DNA of 64,000 bases from assembly GCF_014764705.1 (NCBI RefSeq), contig NZ_JACXXG010000005.1, forward strand, positions 1-64,000, written 5' to 3'. Each line of letters begins with the position of its first letter. The stretch's first letter is position 1. Of this stretch, positions 43,930 to 51,424 are shown one piece after another. The stretch is from Stutzerimonas kunmingensis (GTDB lineage Bacteria > Pseudomonadota > Gammaproteobacteria > Pseudomonadales > Pseudomonadaceae). Under the pieces are notes generated by a model, which saw only the letters and a program-made list of their open reading frames with translations, did not search any database and was not told the DNA's origin. Both the position numbers and the translations under genes were made by a program.

Positions 43930-44820
43930 ATGAAACTTTCTCTGGGCCCGGTGCTGTTCTACTGGGATCGCCAGCAGACGCTGGACTTCTACGCCAACAT
44001 GGCCAGCCAGCCGCTGGATGTTATCTACCTCGGCGAAACCGTTTGCTCCAAGCGCCGCGCGCTGATGCTCGATGACTGGCTTGGTCTGGCCCGTGATCTG
44101 GCTGAGGCCTCCTCGGCGCAACTGGTCTTGTCCGGCCTGACCCTGGTCGAAGCCGCTTCCGAGCTATCAAGCCTGCGTCGCCTGTGCGACAACGGCGAGC
44201 TGCTGGTGGAAGCCAACGACATGGGCGCGGTGCAGCTGATGTCCGAGCGCAAGCTGCCCTTCGTCGGCGGCCCGGCGCTGAATCTCTACAACGGCCACGC
44301 CCTGGCCGAGCTTGTGGCCAGCGGCATGACCCGCTGGGTGCCGCCGGTGGAAGCCTCCGGCAAGCTGATCAAGAGCGCCCGTGCGCAGCTGCAGGAGCTG
44401 GACGTCACGCTGCCGGAAATCGAGATATTCGCCTACGGCCATTTGCCGCTGGCCTATTCGGCGCGCTGCTTCACCGCCCGTGCCGAGAACCGGCCGAAGG
44501 ACGACTGCCAGTTCTGCTGCCAGAACTATCCCGAGGGCATTCCGCTGCTGAGCCAGGAGGGTGAGGCGCTGTTCACCATCAACGGTATCCAGACCATGTC
44601 CGCAGCGGTCAGCAACCTGCTCGCCGACTACGCGGGTCTGGTCGACAGCGGTGCCGATCTGCTGCGCCTGAGCCCGCGCGCTGCCGGTATGGACGAGGTG
44701 ATCGCTGCCTTCGATGCAGTGCGCAAGGGCGCGCTGCCGCCGCTGGCGGTGGATGGTTGCAATGGGTATTGGCATGGCCAGCCGGGCATGCTGCGCGCCG
44801 AGGAGGCCGGATTATGCTGA
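43930..44820 (+). CDS. ubiV: UbiV, O2-independent ubiquinone hydroxylation protein (U32 family)
   Basis: 296 residues from ATG 43930, which has GAGGAG six bases upstream; an ATG at 43912 overlapping the ubiU stop is possible. U32 family; cluster cysteines seen in LGETVCSKRR, ARCFTARAENR and DDCQFCCQNYPEG, matching the UbiV [4Fe-4S] pattern. Partner of UbiU in a heterodimer. Its stop overlaps the ubiT start. Confidence 0.92.
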   Translation: MKLSLGPVLFYWDRQQTLDFYANMASQPLDVIYLGETVCSKRRALMLDDWLGLARDLAEASSAQLVLSGLTLVEAASELSSLRRLCDNGELLVEANDMGAVQLMSERKLPFVGGPALNLYNGHALAELVASGMTRWVPPVEASGKLIKSARAQLQELDVTLPEIEIFAYGHLPLAYSARCFTARAENRPKDDCQFCCQNYPEGIPLLSQEGEALFTINGIQTMSAAVSNLLADYAGLVDSGADLLRLSPRAAGMDEVIAAFDAVRKGALPPLAVDGCNGYWHGQPGMLRAEEAGLC

Positions 44821-45308
44821 ATCCACGTGCCCATCTGGTGAATCTCGGCGGGCGGCTGTTGCCGCTTGCGGCCAAGACGCCATTCCTGCTCCAGCGCCTG
44901 GCGCTGGAGCGCAGCCTCAATCAGGTATTCGCCGAAGCACTGAGCGACGGCGCCTTCGACGTGCTTGACGGCCACTGGATGAAGCTCGAAGTCGCCGACC
45001 TCGGCCTTGCCTGGTGCCTGACCTGCGAGCGCGAGCAGCTGCGCATTGCGGCGCAGGCACCGGTGGAGGTGACCATTCGCGGCAACTGGCGCGAGTTCCT
45101 GCTGTTGGCCAGCCGTCAGGAAGACCCGGATACGCTGTTCTTCCGCCGCCGGCTGGTTATTGAGGGTGATACCGAGCTGGGCCTGGCGATCAAGAATCTG
45201 ATCGACAGTCTCGACCCCGACACGCTGCCGAGCTGGCTGTGGAAACTGCTGCAGGGTGCCGGCGAGGAGGTGGCGGCGGCCGGCCGGGCACAGGCGGCCA
45301 GAGCCTGA
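44814..45308 (+). CDS. ubiT: UbiT, SCP2-domain lipid-binding protein for anaerobic ubiquinone synthesis
   Basis: 164 residues from ATG 44814, overlapping the ubiV stop by 7 bp. SCP2 sterol-carrier-like domain: DGHWMKLEVADLGLAWCLT, APVEVTIRGNWREFLLLASR, DPDTLFFRRRLVIEGDTELG, KNLIDSLD. UbiT is thought to replace UbiJ as lipid scaffold for isoprenoid quinone intermediates under anaerobic conditions. Last gene of the operon. Confidence 0.88.
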   Translation: MLNPRAHLVNLGGRLLPLAAKTPFLLQRLALERSLNQVFAEALSDGAFDVLDGHWMKLEVADLGLAWCLTCEREQLRIAAQAPVEVTIRGNWREFLLLASRQEDPDTLFFRRRLVIEGDTELGLAIKNLIDSLDPDTLPSWLWKLLQGAGEEVAAAGRAQAARA

Positions 45309-45421
45309 CCGATTGTTCCGCCCGCAGCCGTCGCAAACTGCCTGCGCCTGCAAGGCTCAGGCTGGCAGACCGCCCCGACGATTCGCTGTAGCAGCGAGCC
45401 TGCTTTGGATGCGTCTGGAGG

Positions 45422-45441
45422 CGGACCGAGGTATCGGTCCG
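45422..45441. terminator. Hairpin in the ubiT / DGC-protein convergent gap
   Basis: CGGACCGA-GGTA-TCGGTCCG is a perfect 8-bp stem with a 4-nt loop, in the 231-bp gap (45309-45539) between the convergent ubiT and DGC-protein genes. No long T-tract follows on either strand, so termination is tentative. I see no gene in the rest of the gap. Confidence 0.4.
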
Positions 45442-45539
45442 ATCCCCGGCGCGGCGCAACAGTGCGGGGGACGGCAGGGCGCGCTACCCGCTGGAACGAA
45501 CTGTTCCGCGATTCCAGCGACACGCTCAGTCCGTGGGTT

Positions 45540-45926
45540 TCAGGCTGTGCGCAGCTGCATCCGGTCACTGGCGATAATGTCTTTCATGTCATCGAACAGC
45601 GCGCTGATCTCCTCCTCGCTGCAGTCTTCCCGATAGCGCTTGCGCAAGCCGTAGCTGCTGAGGGTGATGTGCACGTCGGGTGTCACGCCGTGCTGCGCGA
45701 GGCAGGCTCGGGCGCAATGCATCGGGCAGCCGTCGATGGCGAGAATGGGGCGGCCGGAGTTGGCTTTCTTCACCAGCGCTGCAACGCGCCCGCCGACGCC
45801 GGCGATGCAGGACATTTCCGCCAGCCCGGCGCGATCAAGGCGCACCGCCAGGGTGTTGGCCAGCTGCGCGACATTCGAACAACCGGAGCATGAATAGACC
45901 AGGGGCGCAGGCGTTGTGGTGATCAT
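45540..45926 (-). CDS. Putative zinc-binding protein with DGC domain
   Basis: 128 residues. Cysteine-rich protein with YSCSGCSNVAQLAN near the start, AEMSCIAGVGGRV in the middle and the family signature AIDGCPMHCARACLAQHG (DGC domain). Such proteins occur in anaerobe and denitrifier genomes; biochemical role unknown. Its promoter region holds a perfect ANR/DNR box centred 67 bp before the start, so oxygen-limited expression is predicted. Confidence 0.8.
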   Translation of the reverse strand: MITTTPAPLVYSCSGCSNVAQLANTLAVRLDRAGLAEMSCIAGVGGRVAALVKKANSGRPILAIDGCPMHCARACLAQHGVTPDVHITLSSYGLRKRYREDCSEEEISALFDDMKDIIASDRMQLRTA

Positions 45927-45986
45927 CGCGTTTTCCTGACGGTGGCGTGACGCGGGTCATTTTCCAAGGCGCGCAGTCGACTGGCT

Positions 45987-46000
45987 TTGACAGCAATCAA
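45987..46000. promoter_or_regulatory. Perfect ANR/DNR box upstream of the DGC protein gene
   Basis: TTGAC-AGCA-ATCAA matches the FNR-type consensus exactly. It is 61-74 bp upstream of the minus-strand DGC gene and 26 bp beyond the end of the dnrS-like gene. The spacing suits a class-II-like promoter with a short leader. Confidence 0.7.
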
Positions 46001-46025
46001 GATCACTGGGGCGTTCTGCCGCAGG

Positions 46026-46703
46026 TCACTCGTCATAGGCGGCGAGCTTGCGGTTGTCGAGAATCTCGATGCGTCGCCGCTGGACCGATATGGTCCCGGC
46101 GTCGATCAGCCGATGCAGGATGCGCGAGAAGGTTTCCGGCTGAATGCCCAGTTTCGACGCGATCAAGCGTTTCGGCACATCGAGCACCACCACGCCGCTG
46201 TCGTCCTGCTGCGATTGCGCGAGAAAGCGCACCACTCGATGGCTGGCGTTGGCCAGGGTGAGGGTGTCGATCTCGGTCATACGCTGGTGCAGCCGAATGC
46301 TCAGGGTGGCGAGGATGTCCAGGCAGATATCCGGGTGCTGCTCGAGAATGCGCCGGTAATGCGGCCCGTTCAGGCTCGCCACCAGGCTGGCCTTTAGCGC
46401 GGTGGCGCTGACCGGATAGCTCGGCGTGCCCTTGAACAACAGCGCTTCGGCGAACGATTCACCGGCACGCATCACTTCCACCAGCTTCTCCTGCCCGTCG
46501 CAGACTACGCGGTGCAGCTTGATCTGGCCGCTGAAGAGGAAATAGAAGCGGTCGGCCTTATCGCCCTGATGAAACAGCGAGGCCCCCGCAGGCAGGCGCT
46601 TCAGGTTGGCAGAGGTGCACACCTCCTGTAACGCCGCCTCGGGCAGTCGGCTGAACAGATGGTGGCGGCGCAATTCCGCGACCAGGGTTTTTTCAGTGAG
46701 CAT
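46026..46703 (-). CDS. dnrS: Crp/Fnr-family regulator without cluster cysteines (DnrS-like)
   Basis: 225 residues from ATG 46703 (MLTEKTLV); a longer frame to 46784 has no ribosome site. Cyclic-nucleotide-type sensor domain (LFHQGDKADRFYFLFSGQIKL, ESFAEALLF, TPSYPVSATAL), then HTH with KRLIASKLGIQPETFSRIL, whose recognition helix E..SR fits TTGA half-sites. FNR-type N-terminal cysteines are missing, so it belongs to the Dnr group. Placed divergent from nrdD; I recall dnrS of P. stutzeri in such a setting but cannot verify, so the symbol is tentative. Confidence 0.8.
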   Translation of the reverse strand: MLTEKTLVAELRRHHLFSRLPEAALQEVCTSANLKRLPAGASLFHQGDKADRFYFLFSGQIKLHRVVCDGQEKLVEVMRAGESFAEALLFKGTPSYPVSATALKASLVASLNGPHYRRILEQHPDICLDILATLSIRLHQRMTEIDTLTLANASHRVVRFLAQSQQDDSGVVVLDVPKRLIASKLGIQPETFSRILHRLIDAGTISVQRRRIEILDNRKLAAYDE

Positions 46704-46770
46704 GTGTCCTCCCCCGGACTGAACCGGGTTTATCAGCCTGCATCCTAGGAGCCCGGTGTCCGCCGCTTCC

Positions 46771-46784
46771 TTGATCACGGACAA
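46771..46784. promoter_or_regulatory. Near-consensus FNR-type box upstream of the dnrS-like gene
   Basis: TTGAT-CACG-GACAA matches TTGAY-N4-RTCAA except for one base in the second half-site. It is about 68 bp before the dnrS-like start on the minus strand and could give low-oxygen or autoregulatory control. Confidence 0.4.
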
Positions 46785-46834
46785 GAGTGTCGGCCATGAG
46801 CCGTCGGCGCCGTCCGGCGATCACTTGCCTGTGC

Positions 46835-46848
46835 TTGACGATGATCAA
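46835..46848. promoter_or_regulatory. Perfect ANR/DNR box upstream of nrdD
   Basis: TTGAC-GATG-ATCAA fits the consensus at all fixed positions, 86 bp before the nrdD start at 46934. It predicts activation of the anaerobic ribonucleotide reductase genes by ANR or a Dnr protein when oxygen is low. Confidence 0.75.
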
Positions 46849-46933
46849 TTCGGTAATGAGGTTCCACCTCTAAAGTCACACCATATTGTGTTTTCGGCGA
46901 ATAGATTCACTACATATGGTTATGGAGGCGTTG

Positions 46934-48952
46934 ATGCCCAGGCAGGCAGAGGTGGCGAAACCGGTTTCACTGCGCAAGCGCGATGGCCGACTGGCGGCGT
47001 TCGAAGTGGACAAGATAGAGCGCGCCATCGCGGCGGCAGGCGCGGCGACCGGCGAGTTCGAGTTGACAATGGCGCAGGCATTGGCCGAGGCCGTTCGTCA
47101 GCAACTGGCCCATCGCACGGCGGTGGAGGTAGAGCAGGTGCAAGACGGCGTCGAGCGTGCCCTGATGGCAGCCGGCTACTTCGATACCGCCCGGGCCTAC
47201 ATCGTCTACCGCGAACGCCATGCGCGTCTGCGCCGAGATCGCAAGGTAGTGGTCGACGTCGCCGCCTCGATGAACGAATACCTCTCCCGCGAAGACTGGC
47301 GGGTGCGCGCCAACGCCAACCAGGGCTATTCACTCGGCGGGCTGATCCTCAACGTATCCGGCAAGGTCACTGCCAACTACTGGTTGGACGAGGTCTACAG
47401 CCCGGCAATCGGCACCGCGCATCGCGAGGGTGATCTGCATATCCACGACCTGGACATGCTCGCTGGCTACTGTGCCGGCTGGTCGCTGCGCACGCTGCTC
47501 AATGAAGGCTTCAACGGCATTCCCGGACGGGTCGAAGCGGGCCCGCCCAGGCACCTGTCCAGCGCGCTGGGGCAGATGGTCAACTTTCTCGGCACGCTGC
47601 AGAACGAGTGGGCCGGGGCCCAGGCGTTCAGCAGCTTCGATACCTACCTCGCGCCGTTCGTGCGCAAGGACCAGCTCGGTTTCGATGAGGTGCGTCAGGC
47701 GATCCAGGAGTTCATCTACAACCTCAATGTGCCGTCGCGCTGGGGCACGCAGACGCCGTTCACCAACCTGACCTTCGACTGGGTTTGCCCCGAGGACCTT
47801 CGCGAGCAGATCCCCTATATCGGCGGCGAGGAAATGCCCTTCGCCTACGGCGAGCTGCAGACCGAGATGGAGCTGATCAACCGCGCCTACATCGAAGTCA
47901 TGCAGGCCGGCGACGGCCTCGGCCGGGTTTTCACCTTCCCGATCCCGACCTACAACATCACCCACGACTTTCCCTGGGACAGCGAGAACGCCGAGCGCCT
48001 GTTCGAGATGACTGCACGCTACGGGCTGCCGTACTTCCAGAACTTCCTCAACTCGGACATGCAGCCGAACCAGGTGCGCTCGATGTGCTGCCGCCTGCAG
48101 CTGGATGTGCGCGAGCTGCTCAAGCGCGGTGGCGGACTGTTCGGTTCGGCCGAGCAGACCGGCTCGCTGGGCGTGGTGACGGTCAACTGCGCGCGCCTGG
48201 GCTATCTCTACCGTGGTGACAAGGCGGCGCTGCTCGAACAGCTGGATGCGCTGCTGGACATGGCGCGGCAGAGCCTGGAGGTCAAGCGCAAGGTCATCCA
48301 GCACCATATGGATGCCGGGCTCTACCCGTACACCAAACGCTACCTCGGCACCCTGCGCAATCACTTCTCCACCATCGGGGTGAACGGTCTGCACGAGATG
48401 GTGCGCAATTTCACCGACGACACCGAGGGGCTGCAGACCGCTGCCGGTCGCGCGCTGGCGATCGAGGTGCTCGACCACGTGCGGGCGCGGCTGGTGCAGT
48501 TCCAGGAAGACACCGGGCACCTCTACAACCTTGAGGCGACGCCGGCCGAAGGCACCACCTATCGTTTCGCCAAGGAAGACCGCAAGCGCTTCCCCGACAT
48601 CCTCCAGGCGGGTTCGGCCGAGGCGCCGTACTACACCAACTCCTCGCAACTGCCGGTCGGCTTCACCGACGACCCCTTCGAGGCCCTGGAGCTGCAGGAC
48701 GAGCTGCAGTGCAAGTACACCGGCGGCACCGTGCTGCACCTGTACATGGCCGAGCAGATTTCCTCGGCCGAGGCCTGCAAGAAGCTGGTACGCAATGCGC
48801 TATCGCGCTACCGCCTGCCGTACCTGACGGTCACGCCGACCTTCTCGATCTGCCCGGTGCACGGGTATCTCGCCGGCGAGCACGAGTTCTGCCCGAAATG
48901 CGACGAGGCGCTGCTGCACAAGCAACAGGCCGAAGCGGCCCTGGCCGTCTGA
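46934..48952 (+). CDS. nrdD: Anaerobic ribonucleoside-triphosphate reductase NrdD, large catalytic part without glycyl-radical motif
   Basis: 672 residues from ATG 46934, behind GGAGG; earlier in-frame ATGs at 46916 and 46922 have poorer sites. An N-terminal ATP-cone (SLRKRDGRLAAFEVDKIERA...) controls activity. The ten-stranded barrel includes NVPSRWGTQTPFTNLTFDW and SMCCRLQLD (Cys385-Cys386, likely including the thiyl-radical Cys), and TVNCARLGYL. The end has the zinc-site half CPVHGYLAGEHEFCPKCD and then stops at ALAV. The glycyl-radical segment (RVxGY plus FNxGKQ) that ends ordinary NrdD is absent; it is encoded by the next gene. The two are in different frames with 74 bp between them. Confidence 0.88.
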   Translation: MPRQAEVAKPVSLRKRDGRLAAFEVDKIERAIAAAGAATGEFELTMAQALAEAVRQQLAHRTAVEVEQVQDGVERALMAAGYFDTARAYIVYRERHARLRRDRKVVVDVAASMNEYLSREDWRVRANANQGYSLGGLILNVSGKVTANYWLDEVYSPAIGTAHREGDLHIHDLDMLAGYCAGWSLRTLLNEGFNGIPGRVEAGPPRHLSSALGQMVNFLGTLQNEWAGAQAFSSFDTYLAPFVRKDQLGFDEVRQAIQEFIYNLNVPSRWGTQTPFTNLTFDWVCPEDLREQIPYIGGEEMPFAYGELQTEMELINRAYIEVMQAGDGLGRVFTFPIPTYNITHDFPWDSENAERLFEMTARYGLPYFQNFLNSDMQPNQVRSMCCRLQLDVRELLKRGGGLFGSAEQTGSLGVVTVNCARLGYLYRGDKAALLEQLDALLDMARQSLEVKRKVIQHHMDAGLYPYTKRYLGTLRNHFSTIGVNGLHEMVRNFTDDTEGLQTAAGRALAIEVLDHVRARLVQFQEDTGHLYNLEATPAEGTTYRFAKEDRKRFPDILQAGSAEAPYYTNSSQLPVGFTDDPFEALELQDELQCKYTGGTVLHLYMAEQISSAEACKKLVRNALSRYRLPYLTVTPTFSICPVHGYLAGEHEFCPKCDEALLHKQQAEAALAV

Positions 48953-49026
48953 TCTGCGATCCCATGTCACGCCGCTCCAAGAGGTGCGGCGCCGCATACT
49001 TCACCCTCAGCAAAAGGAGCGTCACC

Positions 49027-49182
49027 ATGAACCCAGCCAGCCAACTGCCCCAGGACCAGCGCCAGCGTTGCGAAGTCTGGACCCGCGTGATGGGCTATCA
49101 CCGCCCGGTTACCGCGTTCAATCCAGGCAAGCAGTCCGAGCATCGCGAGCGCCTGCATTTCACTGAAGCGGCGGCGCGGTGA
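49027..49182 (+). CDS. Separate glycyl-radical domain of NrdD (51 residues)
   Basis: 51 residues, with its own ribosome site (AAGGAG eight bases before ATG 49027). It contains CEVWTRVMGYHRP, with radical Gly23 in the RVMGY motif, and FNPGKQSEHRER, which matches the end of canonical NrdD (FNAGKQEEV in E. coli, from memory). Cys15 could serve as a further metal or redox ligand. Its stop overlaps the nrdG GTG start (GTGA), so it is coupled to the activase. It should dock on the NrdD barrel after NrdG makes the glycyl radical, much as YfiD supplies a spare radical domain to pyruvate formate-lyase. The trans assembly is inferred. Confidence 0.85.
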   Translation: MNPASQLPQDQRQRCEVWTRVMGYHRPVTAFNPGKQSEHRERLHFTEAAAR

Positions 49183-49874
49183 CCGCAGCACTTCGCGTCG
49201 GGGGGCTGGTCCCCCTGACCACGCTGGATTTCCCAGACCATCTGGCCTGCGTGCTGTTCTGCCAGGGTTGCGGCTGGCGCTGCCGCTACTGCCACAACCC
49301 GCAGCTGATCCCCGCCTGCGGCAGTGAGGAAAAGCCCTGGCCGGAGATTCTCGCCTTTCTCGAACAGCGCGTCGGCTTGCTCGAGGCGGTGGTGTTCAGC
49401 GGTGGCGAGCCGACCCTGCAGACCGCGCTGCCCGAGGCGATCGCCCAGGTGCGGGCGCTGGGCTACAAGGTCGGCCTGCACAGCGCCGGCATCAAGCCGA
49501 AGCTGTTCGCCAACATCCTGCCGCTGGTGGATTGGGTCGGTTTCGATATCAAGGCGCTACCCGAGCACAGCACCGCGATCACCGGCGTGGATGGCAGCGG
49601 CAAGGCCAACTGGAAGAGCCTCGAACACCTGTTGGAAAGCGGCGTCGAGCACGAATGCCGGACCACCGTGCACTGGCAGCTGTTTGACGCCGATACCCTT
49701 TGGGAGATGGCCCAGCGCCTGCGCCGGTTGGGTGTCGAACGCTTCGCCGTGCAATGCGTACGCACCGCGCGGATGCTCGACGACAACCTCGCCGAAAGCC
49801 GTGCACCCTACGACCAGCAGCGCTTGTGGGAGCGCATGGATCGTCTGTTTCCTTCATTCGTGTTGCGTGGCTAG
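49179..49874 (+). CDS. nrdG: Anaerobic ribonucleotide reductase activating protein NrdG (radical SAM)
   Basis: 231 residues from GTG 49179, overlapping the stop of the glycyl-radical gene by 4 bp. The radical-SAM cluster motif CGWRCRYC is in LFCQGCGWRCRYCHNPQ, followed by FSGGEPTLQ (SAM binding) and GFDIKALPE. It uses SAM to make the glycyl radical on the NrdD partner. Longer than the minimal E. coli NrdG (about 154 residues), as in other pseudomonads of the NrdG2-like type. Confidence 0.93.
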   Translation: MTAALRVGGLVPLTTLDFPDHLACVLFCQGCGWRCRYCHNPQLIPACGSEEKPWPEILAFLEQRVGLLEAVVFSGGEPTLQTALPEAIAQVRALGYKVGLHSAGIKPKLFANILPLVDWVGFDIKALPEHSTAITGVDGSGKANWKSLEHLLESGVEHECRTTVHWQLFDADTLWEMAQRLRRLGVERFAVQCVRTARMLDDNLAESRAPYDQQRLWERMDRLFPSFVLRG

Positions 49875-49930
49875 CGAAGGTGGCGAGCACCTTTCCACGC
49901 GCTGCCTGCGCGCTAGGCCTGGCTCTGTAG

Positions 49931-49948
49931 GGTGGGCTTTAGCCCACC
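49931..49948. terminator. Palindromic hairpin downstream of nrdG
   Basis: GGTGGGCT-TT-AGCCCACC is a perfect 8-bp inverted repeat 57 bp after the nrdG stop. The 176-bp gap to ftrD (49875-50050) also has AGCCCACC and AACCCACC fragments nearby. The repeat resembles scattered REP-like palindromes of pseudomonads; it may end both converging transcripts. No gene is seen in the gap. Confidence 0.45.
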
Positions 49949-50050
49949 GTGCAGGGCGTTGAAGGGATTCTGGTTGGCTGAACCCACCCTGCGCCTGCCG
50001 GTGCTGCAGTCCCATCTGGGACGTGCTCTAGCCCACCATGTACAGGCAAC

Positions 50051-51424
50051 TCACCAGCCCCAGAACTGCAACCACCAGCCGTAGCCCACCAGCGTGCAAC
50101 CCACGTTGACGCAGGCAAACGCCAGCAGCCGGCGCAGGCCGTTGCCGCCGTGACGGCTGATCACGTTCCACGCCAGGTACAGACTCCACGCCACGGCGCC
50201 GATCAGCAGCGCGGCGCGAGCCGGTTGCGCCCAGGCCAGCAGGAATCCCTCGTAGCGCAGCAGCTTCACCGTGGTGGCGGAAAGGCCGAGAAACAGCCCG
50301 GCGCCACCCAGCGGCACCAGTGCCAATGCGAGGTGCTGGAACACATTGTCGCCACGGCGCATCACCCGCACGGCCGCACGCAGCAGCAGCCACAGCGCGC
50401 CGCCAACGAGCAACGAGGCACCGAAGATATAGGTGAGGATCGCCGCACCATCGAGCCAGGTGAAGGCGTCGTTGGCCTGCGGATAATGGGTCAGCAGCCA
50501 CCAGGGCGCGTTGGCTTCCAGCGGCCAGAAGATGTCGCGATCTACCAGCCATTCCGCCGCGGCCTGCTTGAGGGTGATGAACCAGGGACTGACCGTCCAC
50601 TGGAAGGCGCCCATGGCCAGACCGATCATGCCGAACAGCAACAGGGTGCTGTCCCAGTGATCGCTTTGCTGCTGACCGCCGACGATGAGGATTTCAGAAT
50701 TGGGCGAACGGGCGCTCAGTTGCACTGCACCGCGCTGGCTGCTGCAGCGGCCGCAGGCATGGCAATCGGCATTGCCCTGCATGCGACGGATGTCGATCAG
50801 TGGGGCGCAGTTGGGTGTCGGCAGGTGCGGTTCGCGATTTTCCAGCCAGCGCTGTTCGTCGACCTTGTAGTGCACCGGCGCCAAGCGGGCGAGCAGGGCG
50901 AACACGCCGCTGACCGGGCACAGATGGCGGCACCAGATCCGCTTGCCGCGGCCGTAGAGAAAGCCCACCAGCATCGCCGCGACGGTGGAGCCGCCGAGGA
51001 TCAGCAGTGCCGCCTGGGCATAGTCATAGACGCTGATCAGCTGGCCGTAGACGGTGGTGAGGATGAAGGCGATGGTCGGCCAGCCGCTCCAGCGCACCCA
51101 GCGCGGCGTGCGTTTGTTCAGCCCGCGCCAGCTGATCCACTCGCTGAGCGAGCCTTCGGGGCAGAGCACTCCGCACCACAGGCGGCCGAAGAAGATCATC
51201 GACAGCAGCACGAAGGGCCACCACAAGCCCCAGAAGATGAACTGCGCCAGTACCGTCAGGTTGTCGAGCATGCCGGCCTGGGCCGGCGGCAGATCAAGAA
51301 AGGCGGGGATCACCAGCAGCGTCAGGTAGAACCCCACCACCAGCCACTGCAGCGCGCGAATGGCTTTCGCATGCTGGCGCAGCAGGTCACCGAGTCGCGC
51401 CAGCCACGGCGCCTGGGTGATCAT
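50051..51424 (-). CDS. ftrD: FtrD-like membrane polyferredoxin of the ferrous-iron uptake system
   Basis: 457 residues from ATG 51424. Multiple membrane helices with cytoplasmic cysteine motifs resembling the NapH/CcoG-type: LWCGVLCPEGSLSEW, WCRHLCPVSGVFALLAR and NADCHACGRCSSQRG. In Bordetella FtrD this class carries electrons to or from the iron taken up. Conserved position at the end of ftrABCD, overlapping ftrC by 4 bp. It lacks the FMN domain of NosR, so is not NosR. Confidence 0.85.
   Translation of the reverse strand: MITQAPWLARLGDLLRQHAKAIRALQWLVVGFYLTLLVIPAFLDLPPAQAGMLDNLTVLAQFIFWGLWWPFVLLSMIFFGRLWCGVLCPEGSLSEWISWRGLNKRTPRWVRWSGWPTIAFILTTVYGQLISVYDYAQAALLILGGSTVAAMLVGFLYGRGKRIWCRHLCPVSGVFALLARLAPVHYKVDEQRWLENREPHLPTPNCAPLIDIRRMQGNADCHACGRCSSQRGAVQLSARSPNSEILIVGGQQQSDHWDSTLLLFGMIGLAMGAFQWTVSPWFITLKQAAAEWLVDRDIFWPLEANAPWWLLTHYPQANDAFTWLDGAAILTYIFGASLLVGGALWLLLRAAVRVMRRGDNVFQHLALALVPLGGAGLFLGLSATTVKLLRYEGFLLAWAQPARAALLIGAVAWSLYLAWNVISRHGGNGLRRLLAFACVNVGCTLVGYGWWLQFWGW

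Noticed and set aside
50051..51424. Polyferredoxin as NosR or a second CcoG
   Set aside because: It lacks the N-terminal FMN-binding region of NosR and the Ig-like C-terminal domain of CcoG; the ftrABC neighbours point to FtrD.
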